Below, piece after piece: positions 33,538 through 42,992 of a stretch of DNA of 64,000 nt; the first letter of the stretch is position 1, and every line of letters begins with the position of its first letter. The notes under the pieces were generated by a model, which was not told the origin of the DNA, searched no databases, and saw only the letters and a program-made list of their open reading frames with translations. The position numbers and the translations under genes were made by a program. Location: positions 1,674,001-1,738,000 of the forward strand of contig OW818698.1 of NCBI GenBank assembly GCA_942493375.1. Reading direction: 5' to 3'. The stretch comes from G942493375 sp942493375. GTDB lineage: Bacteria > Armatimonadota > UBA5829.

Positions 33538-35283
33538 TCAGATTAAGTTTGTGAAGTGTTTCATGCCTTTGGCGAGGAGTTCATCGATCTGCTGTTTTAG
33601 GATTCCACGGCGTTCGGGCGATGCGCTGTAAGCTTCCTGGGCAGCGGAAGATATGGCTGATACCATTTGAAGCCCATCAACATCTGATTGGTCCGGTATG
33701 AATATGGGGATTGATGCCACTGTGGACTGGTTGAGCTGTGGGAATATTTGTTTGTGGTCAGTGCATATACTGCCAATGACCTTGTTGATGAGTTCAGAAG
33801 AGAGCAGCCCGCATACGTACCAGATATCACATCCCGTAACGTGGATATTGTAGATTGATTGCAGTGTAACTGTATCTTCAAGGTCTACTGAGGCTACCAG
33901 TGTCTTGCCTGTCTTGACTAATACAATCTTTGGGGAGACATAGTTTGTCGGTTTTTTCCTGACACTTTCTCTGGCAACATAGCGAGATGGCTTGCTGCAT
34001 CCCAGGCTGACAACATCATCGCCAGCGAGAACACCTACCATGTCTTCTCCGGACTGAGATGAGAGTGCAGCCTTACCGAGTTCTTCACCTCTAGAGATCT
34101 TAGCCAAAGTTCCTAATGGACGTGAGTTAGCAAACAACCAGTCAAGTTGCTCAATAGACTCCGAATCTACTCCAATCAACCACCTGCACCCTGGCAGATC
34201 AGCCAGCGCATGCTGTGAGAGATTTCCAAGTGGCTTATAGTCAGTCCCGTCAAAGCGTCCGGTTTCGATGCTGACTGTGTGTCCATCCAGAGCCGATTTA
34301 CGCCATACCACAATCGCACCGCTTACTGATGCTCCACCAAACACTGGACCTGTCTGCACGAGGTTGAGAATCTGCCATTTCTTGCTTATCGGTTCACGGA
34401 TGCAAGCTGTCTCATCTCGTGCCAGAATCGCATCCGGCACGATGAACCCATGGCAGCCTCCATCTACAAGATATTTCCGCATAGCCAGTTCATAGAATAG
34501 CCAGTAGACATCGAACTGACCTCTTGCAAACTGGAACAGGGGCCTATTGTACTGTATAGACACCGGGACTCTTTCACCAAACAAGTAGGGAGGGTTGCCG
34601 ATAATGGCATCGAACTGACCAGACCAGTCTTCCAGGAGACTGTCTCTACAGCGAAGGTTGTACCTGAGTTCAGAATATTTGAACTTGCAGCCTGAAGCCA
34701 CCCAGACCGAAAGCCTGGCAGCTTCTACAGCCAAAGGATCAATATCAGCGCCGTGTATACAAGCGCAAGCTGTTAAGACCGCATCCTGATTACTGTCAGT
34801 TTTTTTTATAATCTCACTCAAATACTCAATAGCTTCAAGTATGAATGCACCTGCGCCCATGGCAGGGTCGATAATTTTAAGCCATTTGAGCTCAGTTATC
34901 GACAGACCTTCGACCACTGGAGCCAGTGTCTTTTCTACGATGTGCCTGGTAATAAACCTCGGTGTATAAAAACTGCCCTGCTCTTTGGGATGAATGATCA
35001 GGTTCTCATAGACCTCCCCTAACAATGAGATATTCGCATCATCAGAGATGGCTGGTTTAAGAATTTCTAGAACTCGGAGGATGTCAGGATCTTGAGGGTC
35101 TTCTTTAGCTTCACACCCCAAAAGAAACTCTTCCAGTGTCGGAGTTGCTGAGGGTGATGTATTTACATAGAGTAGAAATGCCAGGAGGTGTATTAGTTGA
35201 AGTACCGGTTTATCAGCAGCAGAACCAATAAATATATCCAGTGATCTCTCGACAGCATCACTAAGCAGGCCAGAAACTGCCAA
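33538..35283 (-). CDS. N6-adenine DNA methyltransferase with specificity domain
   Basis: A 581-residue DNA methylase. Motif I is DPAMGAGAFILEA and motif IV is IIGNPPYLFGE, the catalytic NPPY for N6-adenine. An N-terminal helical region (GSFYTPRFITRHIVE) precedes the core, and the C-terminal part (about 370-570) looks like a TaqI-type specificity domain (PLGTLAKISRGEELGK, YVSPKIVLVKTGKT, INKVIGSICTDHKQIFPQLN in parts). No nuclease motif is visible. It starts at TTG 35283, 7 bases after the stop of the upstream partner gene, so the two are translated together. Either the partner supplies another activity or this is an orphan methylase. Confidence 0.87.
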   Translation of the reverse strand: MAVSGLLSDAVERSLDIFIGSAADKPVLQLIHLLAFLLYVNTSPSATPTLEEFLLGCEAKEDPQDPDILRVLEILKPAISDDANISLLGEVYENLIIHPKEQGSFYTPRFITRHIVEKTLAPVVEGLSITELKWLKIIDPAMGAGAFILEAIEYLSEIIKKTDSNQDAVLTACACIHGADIDPLAVEAARLSVWVASGCKFKYSELRYNLRCRDSLLEDWSGQFDAIIGNPPYLFGERVPVSIQYNRPLFQFARGQFDVYWLFYELAMRKYLVDGGCHGFIVPDAILARDETACIREPISKKWQILNLVQTGPVFGGASVSGAIVVWRKSALDGHTVSIETGRFDGTDYKPLGNLSQHALADLPGCRWLIGVDSESIEQLDWLFANSRPLGTLAKISRGEELGKAALSSQSGEDMVGVLAGDDVVSLGCSKPSRYVARESVRKKPTNYVSPKIVLVKTGKTLVASVDLEDTVTLQSIYNIHVTGCDIWYVCGLLSSELINKVIGSICTDHKQIFPQLNQSTVASIPIFIPDQSDVDGLQMVSAISSAAQEAYSASPERRGILKQQIDELLAKGMKHFTNLI

Positions 35284-35289
35284 TATAAA

Positions 35290-36321
35290 CTACCTGCTTT
35301 TCAACAGACGGCGGAGCTTGAATGCTTGTTTACGGCTGTCTGTGATCTCCTCATGTGTCATCCCACGGTTATGGCGGGAATCAAAGCGGGAGACTTCCAG
35401 GATCTTATCTATAAGGTGTGTCTTGGGAGTACCTGAGAATATCTGGTTTTTGCGTTGGAACTCTCTCCAGCCCATCTTGCCTTTCACATAAAGCAGACCA
35501 CCAAGCAGATGAATAAGCTGGGCTTTGCGCTGAGATACCAACTCATCACGAGTGTAGACATGGTCAACCAGATATTCGAACTCCAGATTGTATGGTGCAT
35601 CATCGTGGAATGTTTCAGCTAATAGAGTGGCGGCTCTCCAGTTCAGGATGACCTTACGCCCTTTGGCTGTATAGAAAACTTTGACTTCAACGTCGTAGAT
35701 CTCTGCAGTAATGTCTTCAGAAGTAAAAACCTTGTATCTACGCCGTGTTCTGAACATTGTTGGTTGTCCAGGCTTAGGATTGGGGTTTTCTATCCCGGCG
35801 ATATCCGACAACTCAACTGAGAGAATCTTTGCATAATGGTTGTGAATATGGGAACTCTCCGCCCGGAGGTCACCTTTGATCCTAATGTAATCCCCTACTT
35901 CATAAGGAGATTCTGTACCCTCGGTTGCTCTTTTATTGGACTGTCTCTCGCTTGAGAGCATATCCTTCAAAGCGGACCGGAGGAGACTCTCCTGCGCAGG
36001 GACATTAAGGACTCTGGCGATGAGTTCGGTCAGCTGGGCTCTGTCTGGCCTGTCATCTGCACCGGCTCTGCTTTGTTTACGATTTCCAAAATCAGTGGCA
36101 AAGAGTATGCGGCTTTCGGTAACTCTGGCTGTCTCACCATTGCGTATGTTTCGGAGGGTGTATTCCCAATGAGGTTCCGGAGACGGTGAAATATCTATGC
36201 GGGTAACTTCACCAACAGTCTTGGTATGTCCAAACTGTCCATAACTCTGCCGGGGAAGCTTGGGTTCGGGATGATCATATACAACCATCCTGCCGGGACT
36301 ATATTTATAATCGTCTAACAT
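35290..36321 (-). CDS. Unrecognised partner of the adenine methylase
   Basis: A 343-residue cytosolic protein I cannot assign. The N-terminal 75 residues (PGRMVVYDHPEPKLP, GEVTRID, YTLRNIRNGETARV) look like a small beta-barrel of the SH3/Tudor kind. A second barrel-like segment (SPYEVGDYIRIKGDL, HYAKILSVELSDI) lies near 135-200, and the C-terminus is helical and basic (REFQRKNQIF, SRKQAFKLRRLLKSR). No nuclease, helicase or ATPase motif is seen. ATG 36321 is preceded by GGGGG; the frame extends to a GTG at 36357. The gene is upstream of the methylase with a 7-base gap, so it probably reads or targets DNA for it. Confidence 0.6.
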   Translation of the reverse strand: MLDDYKYSPGRMVVYDHPEPKLPRQSYGQFGHTKTVGEVTRIDISPSPEPHWEYTLRNIRNGETARVTESRILFATDFGNRKQSRAGADDRPDRAQLTELIARVLNVPAQESLLRSALKDMLSSERQSNKRATEGTESPYEVGDYIRIKGDLRAESSHIHNHYAKILSVELSDIAGIENPNPKPGQPTMFRTRRRYKVFTSEDITAEIYDVEVKVFYTAKGRKVILNWRAATLLAETFHDDAPYNLEFEYLVDHVYTRDELVSQRKAQLIHLLGGLLYVKGKMGWREFQRKNQIFSGTPKTHLIDKILEVSRFDSRHNRGMTHEEITDSRKQAFKLRRLLKSR

Positions 36322-36579
36322 ACTGTAACCCCCGCGGACCCATCCCGCAGCCTTCACTCGTCATCTGATACTATTATACTCCAAGACAGGGTTGTTTGTG
36401 GAGAATTGAGATCAGTTTATGTGCTTAAGAAGCATTGAAATGAACTTGGTTTAGTATAGTAATTCCGGGAACCTATTTTATGTGCTGCAAGTCTATATAA
36501 TCACATAATCGTTTAGAGCATTATTGCGCTATTTCATCACTTGACTGATTCTAAAAATAGACAGAAGGAGAGAGAAAAA

Positions 36580-37230
36580 ATGAAAACTAAGATCAGCACT
36601 ATTTGTCTTGTATTGATAACATTAGCAGTCAGTCTATTTACCAGCCTGCCAGCATTGGCGGGCATCGCATGGATATCAAACGCTATCGGGAAAGTTGATA
36701 TTCAGCAGGAAATAGTAGACAACCACAATGGTTCTTGGACCTACAATTACACCATAGTGAATGTAGCTGAAGATCCGGTATGGTGGGTAGTCATATATCA
36801 TAACGAGATTGACCAGACTGCAAAAAGACCGATAAAAGATGCTGCACATCCAGACTGGCTGGTGTATGGAGGTTTGCCGACAGATTTCGAAATGGGCGCT
36901 CCGGAGGAGCAAAACAGTTACATTTATTCTTGGACCGGAGGATATGAACGCCCATATAATGTTCCATACGCTATATCAGCAGGCCAGACAGTTGGTGGCT
37001 TGTCGTTCACATCAGATATCTATGATCCAAGTGCAAAGAGATTCGTGTATGATGTAAAAGACAAGTGGGTCAATCAAGGTTACACAGCAACTGGTGACCA
37101 GATTTTCACCGCTGGAGGCATAACTATAGAATCAACGGTTGTTCCAGAACCAGGAACATTTTGCACAGTTGGACTACCTGTATTGATGATTGGACTAGGC
37201 AGACTTAGAAACCGATGTAAAAGAGCATGA
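36580..37230 (+). CDS. PEP-CTERM sorted surface protein
   Basis: A 216-residue exported protein. A signal peptide (ending near ALA|G) is followed by about 165 residues of beta-rich sequence and a C-terminal sorting tail: VPEPGT, a hydrophobic segment and RNRCKRA basic end, the PEP-CTERM signal recognised by an exosortase/EpsH enzyme. It likely ends up on the cell surface or in the extracellular matrix. AAGGAG precedes ATG 36580; a TTG at 36541 is upstream but lacks support. No exosortase is in the window. A strong bidirectional hairpin follows. Confidence 0.85.
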   Translation: MKTKISTICLVLITLAVSLFTSLPALAGIAWISNAIGKVDIQQEIVDNHNGSWTYNYTIVNVAEDPVWWVVIYHNEIDQTAKRPIKDAAHPDWLVYGGLPTDFEMGAPEEQNSYIYSWTGGYERPYNVPYAISAGQTVGGLSFTSDIYDPSAKRFVYDVKDKWVNQGYTATGDQIFTAGGITIESTVVPEPGTFCTVGLPVLMIGLGRLRNRCKRA

Positions 37231-37232
37231 TT

Positions 37233-37267
37233 GTAGCTCCGGGGAAGTTCCTGATTCCCGGAGCTAC
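37233..37267. terminator. Bidirectional terminator
   Basis: 11-bp stem GTAGCTCCGGG/CCCGGAGCTAC between the convergent PEP-CTERM and DUF4838 genes, followed on the plus strand by TTCTCAATTTT. The 3' arm touches the end of the DUF4838 gene. Confidence 0.75.
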
Positions 37268-40200
37268 TTCTCAATTTTAATCAAAGCATATCGCTCCACA
37301 TTGTTCATATCCCCAAATGTTGGAGACCAGGACTGCAGGGGGCTGACTTTTGTTGTCGTCACGTGCCTGAATATGTTGGCTTTCAACTCCTTTGGTGCGG
37401 ATTTAAAACCAAGAGTTGTCCACGGGATCTCCATCCTGACTACCCAGGCCCTGAAACCCAGCCTGTTAGAGATCTTGACTGTACTAGTCCATTGCCCATT
37501 CCATACAACTGCCCCATTCTTTTCATCCCGCATTGTTCCTTTTGGATTCAACAGAAGGTTGTGAATATCTTTACCTGCTGCAACCGACAACCTCACACAG
37601 TCACCTGACCACACGTCTGAATCTCGTCCGACACCTTTGGATTTAATGTTTTGGATCATAGAATCCCTGCAGACAACTCGCACATATAGTGCTTTGTCGG
37701 TGTATGTGAGAAATGCCTGGGTCACTGGATATGGACAGTAGTTGCGCTCATCAACCAACCACTGCACGGTCTGTTCCGGCTTGTTCCACTCGGACTCTGA
37801 CATATCTAACGGGTCTTTAGCAGGCGCTCTCTCTGATTTATGCAGAGTCATTGCCGTACGAATAGGCTTTGGATTCTCCGGAGCGTAATCATCCGTCACA
37901 TATTTTGCAAATGAAACAAGTCCACGTTTGGTCAGATCGTCTATAGCAGCTAGATACATCAACCGGTGTTTCTTATATAGATCCAGGTCGGGCTCTGTTT
38001 CAGTTTTCAAATATTTGAACTGTGCAAGCTTCAAATCTGCAAAGACTTTCGCCAGTCGAATCAGTCTCACCTGTTCATCGATCCTTACTGCTTCGATTGA
38101 ATCTTTCCGAACCAGCTTTGCCGCTCCTACTAAACAATTCTGCAATGCCTTAATATTCTTATCAGTCCATATTCCTAAAGGTCCCGGTAGAGTCCAGGTT
38201 ACCCAGGTTGAATGCAGCCCGGAATCTACGCAGTATTTGTCTAAGTATGTATAATATTCCTGCATATACTTAGATGATTTTCCGTAAAGTTTGCCGCAAT
38301 ATGTCTCTATTGCTTTCTCAGCTGTCAGCTTCGGATCCCACAACGCTCGCATTGCTGTCCAGTAGTGCAACCCTTGAGGACCGGGGACGTAAGTTGCATC
38401 ATAAGTAAATCCCTGTACGCCTGCCTTAGCTGCATACCTGGCATTCTGAACAGCTCTTGAGACATTTGAAAAAGGCACTCCCATGTAATCGCCATACAGG
38501 CCGTAGTAGTCGTAGATAACTATTTCCTTGCAGATCCTCTTCCATGCGTCCAACCGAAGCCTGGCATCCCTGGCAAGCCCACACGTCGGATCGGTGTAGC
38601 TGTGAAAGACACATGAACTGCTGTCAGCAAGCACTACAACTACATTAGATTCACATTTCATATCAAGAGGCGGCTCTAGTGTGCTAAGGTAGGCATAGAA
38701 CGAGACTCCCTTGCTCGGATGAGTTTTGGCAATCTCTCTAGCTATAGTATTTGCAAACAACACAGCACGCCTTGCCCCGCCGGAAACAGGATCAGGGCTG
38801 TCTAGTTTGCTGCATTCCGCACACTGACACATACCGTTGCCATCGTTCATAGAGAGGGAAACTGTGTGACTACCGGGGTGGGCATCCAGGTATTGCCTGC
38901 AAAAATCGACTGCAAGCTTTATAACATCCGGGTTTGTCGTGCAGAGCTGCCAGCCCTCAGGTTCGGTGATAGACCGCTTGCCTCTAATCTCCGAATAATA
39001 CTCAGGATGGTCTTTGAAATACACATCCGGAGGAGCTATCTGCATGAAAATGTGCTGGTGGTGGATGGCTGTTCCACCAAAATGGTTCCACCGGTACCAT
39101 TCGGTCAACGGTTTACTGAATAAACTGCTGTCTCCTGTTGTATAGGCATACAGTGTCCGGTGGACGAGTGCAGGTTTTTCATCCAGATTGAGAATACCTA
39201 CCCGGACTGAGTTCTTAACGGGAATTGCTTTGCCTGTGGGAGTAGAGTATAAATAGTCTGCACCTAAAATTGTATTCAAGAACCTTATAGCAGCATCCTG
39301 GGTGCCATTGAACGGAGGATCATCGTTGCCGATGATAACTATCTTGTCTTTAATTCGACGGACTATAACTCTTTCATCACGGAATCCTATGCCTTTTGGT
39401 TGATTTACACCTGATGCTTTGGCAATCGTCGTAGGACCGACCGATATGCACGCTCCTCCGGTGAAATCGCTCTCCTCAACAACCGGCAGCACTGCCTTTG
39501 AAGAGGCTTCTATGCACTGCTTGATGTCCCTTGCAGCCTGCTCTATCTGTTGAGAACACCCATCCGGAACAACAATCGAGGCCCGGGGAAGTCGATTGCT
39601 TGCCAGCACAAAATCCTTACCAAATCCATTGTCAGGTAAACCGTATACTTTGTCAGGCACAATCTCCACAAACCCAAGTTTCACATGTTTGAGTATTATG
39701 TCGCCTCTGCCGGTGCTGCGGTTGTCCATTACTACTACAGACATCGGGACAGTCGGAATCTCCCAGTTACCTTCGGTTGGTCTATCTCTCCGGGAATCAA
39801 AGTAGGAGTTTGCATACTCCCCTGTTTCACCATAATTCACTCTGACCCGGTTCTGAGCAACCTCAAAACGCCAGTTGCGCCCGGGGAGTCCGTTGAGAAC
39901 ACTGAACCTTGCGCTTTGATGAATAACGCCATCACGCTTGATGGTAATTCCCCACCACCCCCATGCAAACTCATCCGAAGTCTGGATGAATACGCTGTTT
40001 TTACCGGAACTGTCAGATAATCCAAAAAAGAAGTTGTTTTTAGTGGTAAATGAACTTCCAGGGGCAAAATCGATATCCAGCCGCACTACGCCGGATTTAT
40101 CAGGCTTGATGGCTGTTGATTCGGATGCTCTGAGCCCAACGACTATATCCGCAGTCCGGGAGATCGTGCAGAGTCCACTGGCGATATTTACACTCCCAGA

Positions 40201-40323
40201 TTCCCCAATCTCCGACCAGACATTCTTATCCAGAGCAGAAGTAAAACCTTCATCAACCCCGGCCAGACAGACTCCAACAGAAAGAATAGTCAATCCCAGC
40301 GCAATCAAAAACAATCTGCCCAT
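37264..40323 (-). CDS. Secreted DUF4838 protein with CBM9-like C-terminus
   Basis: A 1019-residue exported protein. The signal peptide ends near CLA|G. Residues about 25-215 form a beta-sandwich (concanavalin-like), then an alpha/beta region around 250-390 (a glycosidase N-terminal type domain with VIIGNDDPPFNGTQDA). Residues about 400-690 are DUF4838, with Cys-rich DGNGMCQCAECSK and VLADSSSCVFHSYTDP. The last 170 residues are a CBM9/DOMON-type sugar-binding domain (ALYVRVVCRDS, VRMEIPWTTLGF). The family is common in polysaccharide-degrading bacteria but its reaction is not established. It is 25 bases behind the MFS transporter gene, so they form an operon. Confidence 0.82.
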   Translation of the reverse strand: MGRLFLIALGLTILSVGVCLAGVDEGFTSALDKNVWSEIGESGSVNIASGLCTISRTADIVVGLRASESTAIKPDKSGVVRLDIDFAPGSSFTTKNNFFFGLSDSSGKNSVFIQTSDEFAWGWWGITIKRDGVIHQSARFSVLNGLPGRNWRFEVAQNRVRVNYGETGEYANSYFDSRRDRPTEGNWEIPTVPMSVVVMDNRSTGRGDIILKHVKLGFVEIVPDKVYGLPDNGFGKDFVLASNRLPRASIVVPDGCSQQIEQAARDIKQCIEASSKAVLPVVEESDFTGGACISVGPTTIAKASGVNQPKGIGFRDERVIVRRIKDKIVIIGNDDPPFNGTQDAAIRFLNTILGADYLYSTPTGKAIPVKNSVRVGILNLDEKPALVHRTLYAYTTGDSSLFSKPLTEWYRWNHFGGTAIHHQHIFMQIAPPDVYFKDHPEYYSEIRGKRSITEPEGWQLCTTNPDVIKLAVDFCRQYLDAHPGSHTVSLSMNDGNGMCQCAECSKLDSPDPVSGGARRAVLFANTIAREIAKTHPSKGVSFYAYLSTLEPPLDMKCESNVVVVLADSSSCVFHSYTDPTCGLARDARLRLDAWKRICKEIVIYDYYGLYGDYMGVPFSNVSRAVQNARYAAKAGVQGFTYDATYVPGPQGLHYWTAMRALWDPKLTAEKAIETYCGKLYGKSSKYMQEYYTYLDKYCVDSGLHSTWVTWTLPGPLGIWTDKNIKALQNCLVGAAKLVRKDSIEAVRIDEQVRLIRLAKVFADLKLAQFKYLKTETEPDLDLYKKHRLMYLAAIDDLTKRGLVSFAKYVTDDYAPENPKPIRTAMTLHKSERAPAKDPLDMSESEWNKPEQTVQWLVDERNYCPYPVTQAFLTYTDKALYVRVVCRDSMIQNIKSKGVGRDSDVWSGDCVRLSVAAGKDIHNLLLNPKGTMRDEKNGAVVWNGQWTSTVKISNRLGFRAWVVRMEIPWTTLGFKSAPKELKANIFRHVTTTKVSPLQSWSPTFGDMNNVERYALIKIEK

Positions 40324-40348
40324 ATCCCGCCAAGTTCCTTCCTAAAGT

Positions 40349-41467
40349 CTATCCCACAAACGTGTAGCCTTTCTTTATCTGCATCACCAGCATTACCAGC
40401 ACTAACTGAATAGCTACCAGCATTCCAATACTGACTGTAAAGCCTGCTGACTGGGAGACAAACCCGGCGATTGCAGGGATTATCATTCCACCTGTGCCGG
40501 CTGATACGATCATCATACCCGCGCCGGTAGATGCACGCTGGCCTGATGCTGTCGTCCCCAGCGCCAAAATGCCTGCAAAAACAGCAGAGAATGAAAGTCC
40601 AATGATCGGAACAGCGACCCAGACATGCCATGCTGTTTGTAGTATAGCAAGCGAAGCTATTGTAAAAATGCAAGAAATAGTCAGAATAAGAGATAGTGAA
40701 GCAGCGCCGATTTTCTTTATCACGGATGCTCCGATAACCCTACCTATCATAACCACAAACCAGAATAACGAGAGTGTCACAGCTGCCAGAGCTCTGCCAA
40801 GACCGGCTTTTTCATGGACAATATCAGCCATCCATCCCCAGACAGCAGTCTCGACTCCGACATACAGCATTATGGCTATACAACTCAGAACAAGCTGTCT
40901 GCTTCGGAGCATCAGCTTAACATCATCAAGCTTCAAAGCCTCGACTTTACCCCGTGCGTCCTCGGATGTCACAAACATCACAATGCTCAATATAACCCCA
41001 CCTGCAGCAGGAAGCATAAACATCCATCTCCAGTCCAGATTGAAGTGCAATAGACTAGCACAACCGATGGGACCAAGGACTGCACCTACAGCGAAGAAGA
41101 TATACAACACCCCCATAGCGTGTTCCTGCTTGCTGTGATTAAGATCTGCACATAGAGCGCTGGCAGTGGTCTGCAGCATAGCAACAGCCATACCAAGGAT
41201 ACAAAACACCGTCGAGACAGCAACAAGGCTCCTCGCTCCCCACAATGCAAGGCACGAGATAGTCATCAGAATGCATCCAGCCATCAAGATGTGAAAACGG
41301 TTACGGACTCTCTCCCCCAGATAACCACAACCAATGACAGCAAGGATGTATCCTGCAAAGTGAGTGCTGAATATAAGCCCGCAGTGCCCCCGGTCCACAT
41401 GTAAGCTTGAACCAATAGTGGGGATAAGGGGTCCTATGGACATTTCAATAATAGAATAAAGCACCAT
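40349..41467 (-). CDS. MFS transporter, start uncertain
   Basis: A sugar-type major facilitator of 372 residues from the ATG at 41467, with about eleven hydrophobic helices, a GYLGERVRNRF loop after helix 2 and a central cytosolic loop (ARGKVEALKLDDVKLMLRSRQ in two parts: ARGKVEALKL, MLRSRQ). No ribosome site precedes this ATG. The same frame continues upstream with plausible protein (HRLTYRLFGI) but has no standard start codon after the GGAGG at 41509-41513. A second ATG at 41534 with its own frame opens a 29-codon ORF that overlaps. Either a leader peptide couples translation, or a one-base shift separates the true N-terminus. It is followed by the DUF4838 gene and probably imports released sugars. 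Confidence 0.85.
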   Translation of the reverse strand: MVLYSIIEMSIGPLIPTIGSSLHVDRGHCGLIFSTHFAGYILAVIGCGYLGERVRNRFHILMAGCILMTISCLALWGARSLVAVSTVFCILGMAVAMLQTTASALCADLNHSKQEHAMGVLYIFFAVGAVLGPIGCASLLHFNLDWRWMFMLPAAGGVILSIVMFVTSEDARGKVEALKLDDVKLMLRSRQLVLSCIAIMLYVGVETAVWGWMADIVHEKAGLGRALAAVTLSLFWFVVMIGRVIGASVIKKIGAASLSLILTISCIFTIASLAILQTAWHVWVAVPIIGLSFSAVFAGILALGTTASGQRASTGAGMMIVSAGTGGMIIPAIAGFVSQSAGFTVSIGMLVAIQLVLVMLVMQIKKGYTFVG

Positions 41468-41504
41468 AATGCCAAAAAGCCGATAAGTAAGCCGATGAAT
41501 AACA

Positions 41505-41551
41505 CACCTCCAGGAGTCTAGTAACGTTAACCATGTTAACTCCCGGAGGTG
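41505..41551 (-). promoter_or_regulatory. Hairpin occluding the MFS ribosome site
   Basis: CACCTCCAGGAGT (41505-41517) pairs with ACTCCCGGAGGTG (41539-41551) with one mismatch. On the minus-strand mRNA the second arm is the GGAGGTG likely used as the ribosome site, and the loop contains an ATG. This is suitable for translational control or attenuation. Confidence 0.55.
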
Positions 41552-41578
41552 AATTCAAGCAAACGGGGGGGAAGGGAG

Positions 41579-41762
41579 GCTTCGGGCTTCAGACTTCAGG
41601 CTTCAGGAAGGAAATTGCACCAGTTGCGAGATTTATGAAATAAAACGCAGGAAGCACTCATACTTTGTGATTCACATTTCATCTGATAGTACTACATACA
41701 ATGTGATTAATTGCGCACATACATTCCCTACCTGAAGCCTGAAGTCTGACGCCTGAAGTCTA
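41579..41762. repeat. P3 repeats in inverted pair
   Basis: Two cttcag-type copies in opposite orientation (41579-41606 and 41731-41762) bracket 124 bases with no gene. The right copy supplies the TAG stop codon of the Gfo/Idh/MocA gene. The pair could fold as a long stem. Confidence 0.7.
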
Positions 41763-42992
41763 TCCATTCACCTCCACCACTCTCTTCTCTTTTCGGGCGG
41801 TTTCGGCGGCGAAGACTATTTTGTGGGTGGAAAGGGATTCCTGGGCTGTGGTTAGGACAGCTGTGGGGTCTTCTTTTCTGATGGCTTCAGTCAGGCTCTT
41901 CATGACCAGATAATCACCGCCACCGTGGCCGCCTTCCATTGCGGGAACCTCTGTCGTGGTTATAATTCCTGAGGCAAAGTCCGTGTGGATCAGTGTCCTG
42001 GCTTCCATATCACCGATGATATATCCCTGGGTCCCATGAACACGGATAAACCTGCCTCCGGGGTGGAATGCGGTCATGGTGAAAGTAGCAGTAGCGCCCC
42101 CTTCGAATTCAAAGCCTGCTACCTGGTGATCGACTACATCATTGTCGCAGCCAAACACACACTTGCCGTAGGGACCGTTCACCAGATATTCTGTCAGAGC
42201 TTCTTCAGACAGGTTCATGCCAGCAAACAGACCTCTCCAGAACTTGTTCTCCACATATACTTTAAGCACATGGTAGGGACAAGTTTCCTCTGCTGGACAA
42301 CCATCGATACACTTTTCCGGAGCGCTAACTGGCCTGTTTTTGGAATTGAAATATGTCAGGCTTCCGAACGAGGATGTGCGCTCACATTTCTTACCCACTA
42401 AATAACTGAGGAGATCAACGTCATGGCAAGATTTCGCCATAAGCATAAAAGTGCTCTTCTCTTCATTTCCCCAGGCTCCCCTAACGAACGAGTGGGACTG
42501 ATGGATATGATTGACTCCTTCCATAGCGTCTATACATACGATCTCACCGAGTATCCCTGAGTCCATCATCTTCTTAAGCTGTGAATAAAACGGATGATAT
42601 CTTAGAGAGTGGCAAACACAGACAACCACATTGTTCTTTCGCTGGGTCTCTTCAATTGCCAGGCAGTCTTCTAATGTCACTGCCATAGGCTTCTCCAGCA
42701 GCACATTGTAACCCTTGTTCATAGCTGGAATTGCCTGCTGTGCATGAAGTTTGTCCAGAGTTGAAACAACCACAGCATCAGCCAGCTTTGGCTTATCAAA
42801 CATATCAGAAGCCGACTCAAAAACCTGTTCGGGAGTCAGATGGCACTCCTCGGCAGCCAGTGCCCGCTTTTCAGCATTGGGTTCAGCAACTGCAACGATC
42901 CGGATAAACAACTGCGGATTTTCAAGCGCTATCTTAGCAAAAGTCCGCCCCCGCCCACCATAACCAATAATTGCATAAGTAATCTCTTTCAT
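41760..42992 (-). CDS. Gfo/Idh/MocA family oxidoreductase
   Basis: A 410-residue NAD(P)-dependent dehydrogenase. The N-terminal Rossmann domain starts AIIGYGGRGRTFA, with VAVAEPN after the second strand and the catalytic EKPM motif. The C-terminal domain includes a Cys-rich insert (KCIDGCPAEETCPYH) seen in one branch of the family, probably a metal site, and RFIRVHGTQGYIIGD. It likely oxidises or epimerises a sugar or inositol. ATG 42992 has CGGAGGAG upstream; a longer frame to 43049 is not supported. It lies upstream of the MFS-DUF4838 pair with a 292-base gap, and its stop overlaps a P3 repeat. Confidence 0.88.
   Translation of the reverse strand: MKEITYAIIGYGGRGRTFAKIALENPQLFIRIVAVAEPNAEKRALAAEECHLTPEQVFESASDMFDKPKLADAVVVSTLDKLHAQQAIPAMNKGYNVLLEKPMAVTLEDCLAIEETQRKNNVVVCVCHSLRYHPFYSQLKKMMDSGILGEIVCIDAMEGVNHIHQSHSFVRGAWGNEEKSTFMLMAKSCHDVDLLSYLVGKKCERTSSFGSLTYFNSKNRPVSAPEKCIDGCPAEETCPYHVLKVYVENKFWRGLFAGMNLSEEALTEYLVNGPYGKCVFGCDNDVVDHQVAGFEFEGGATATFTMTAFHPGGRFIRVHGTQGYIIGDMEARTLIHTDFASGIITTTEVPAMEGGHGGGDYLVMKSLTEAIRKEDPTAVLTTAQESLSTHKIVFAAETARKEKRVVEVNG

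Noticed and set aside
40494..41138. 214-codon plus-strand frame opposite the MFS gene
   Set aside because: Mirror of a strongly hydrophobic coding region; composition explained by the antisense of membrane helices.
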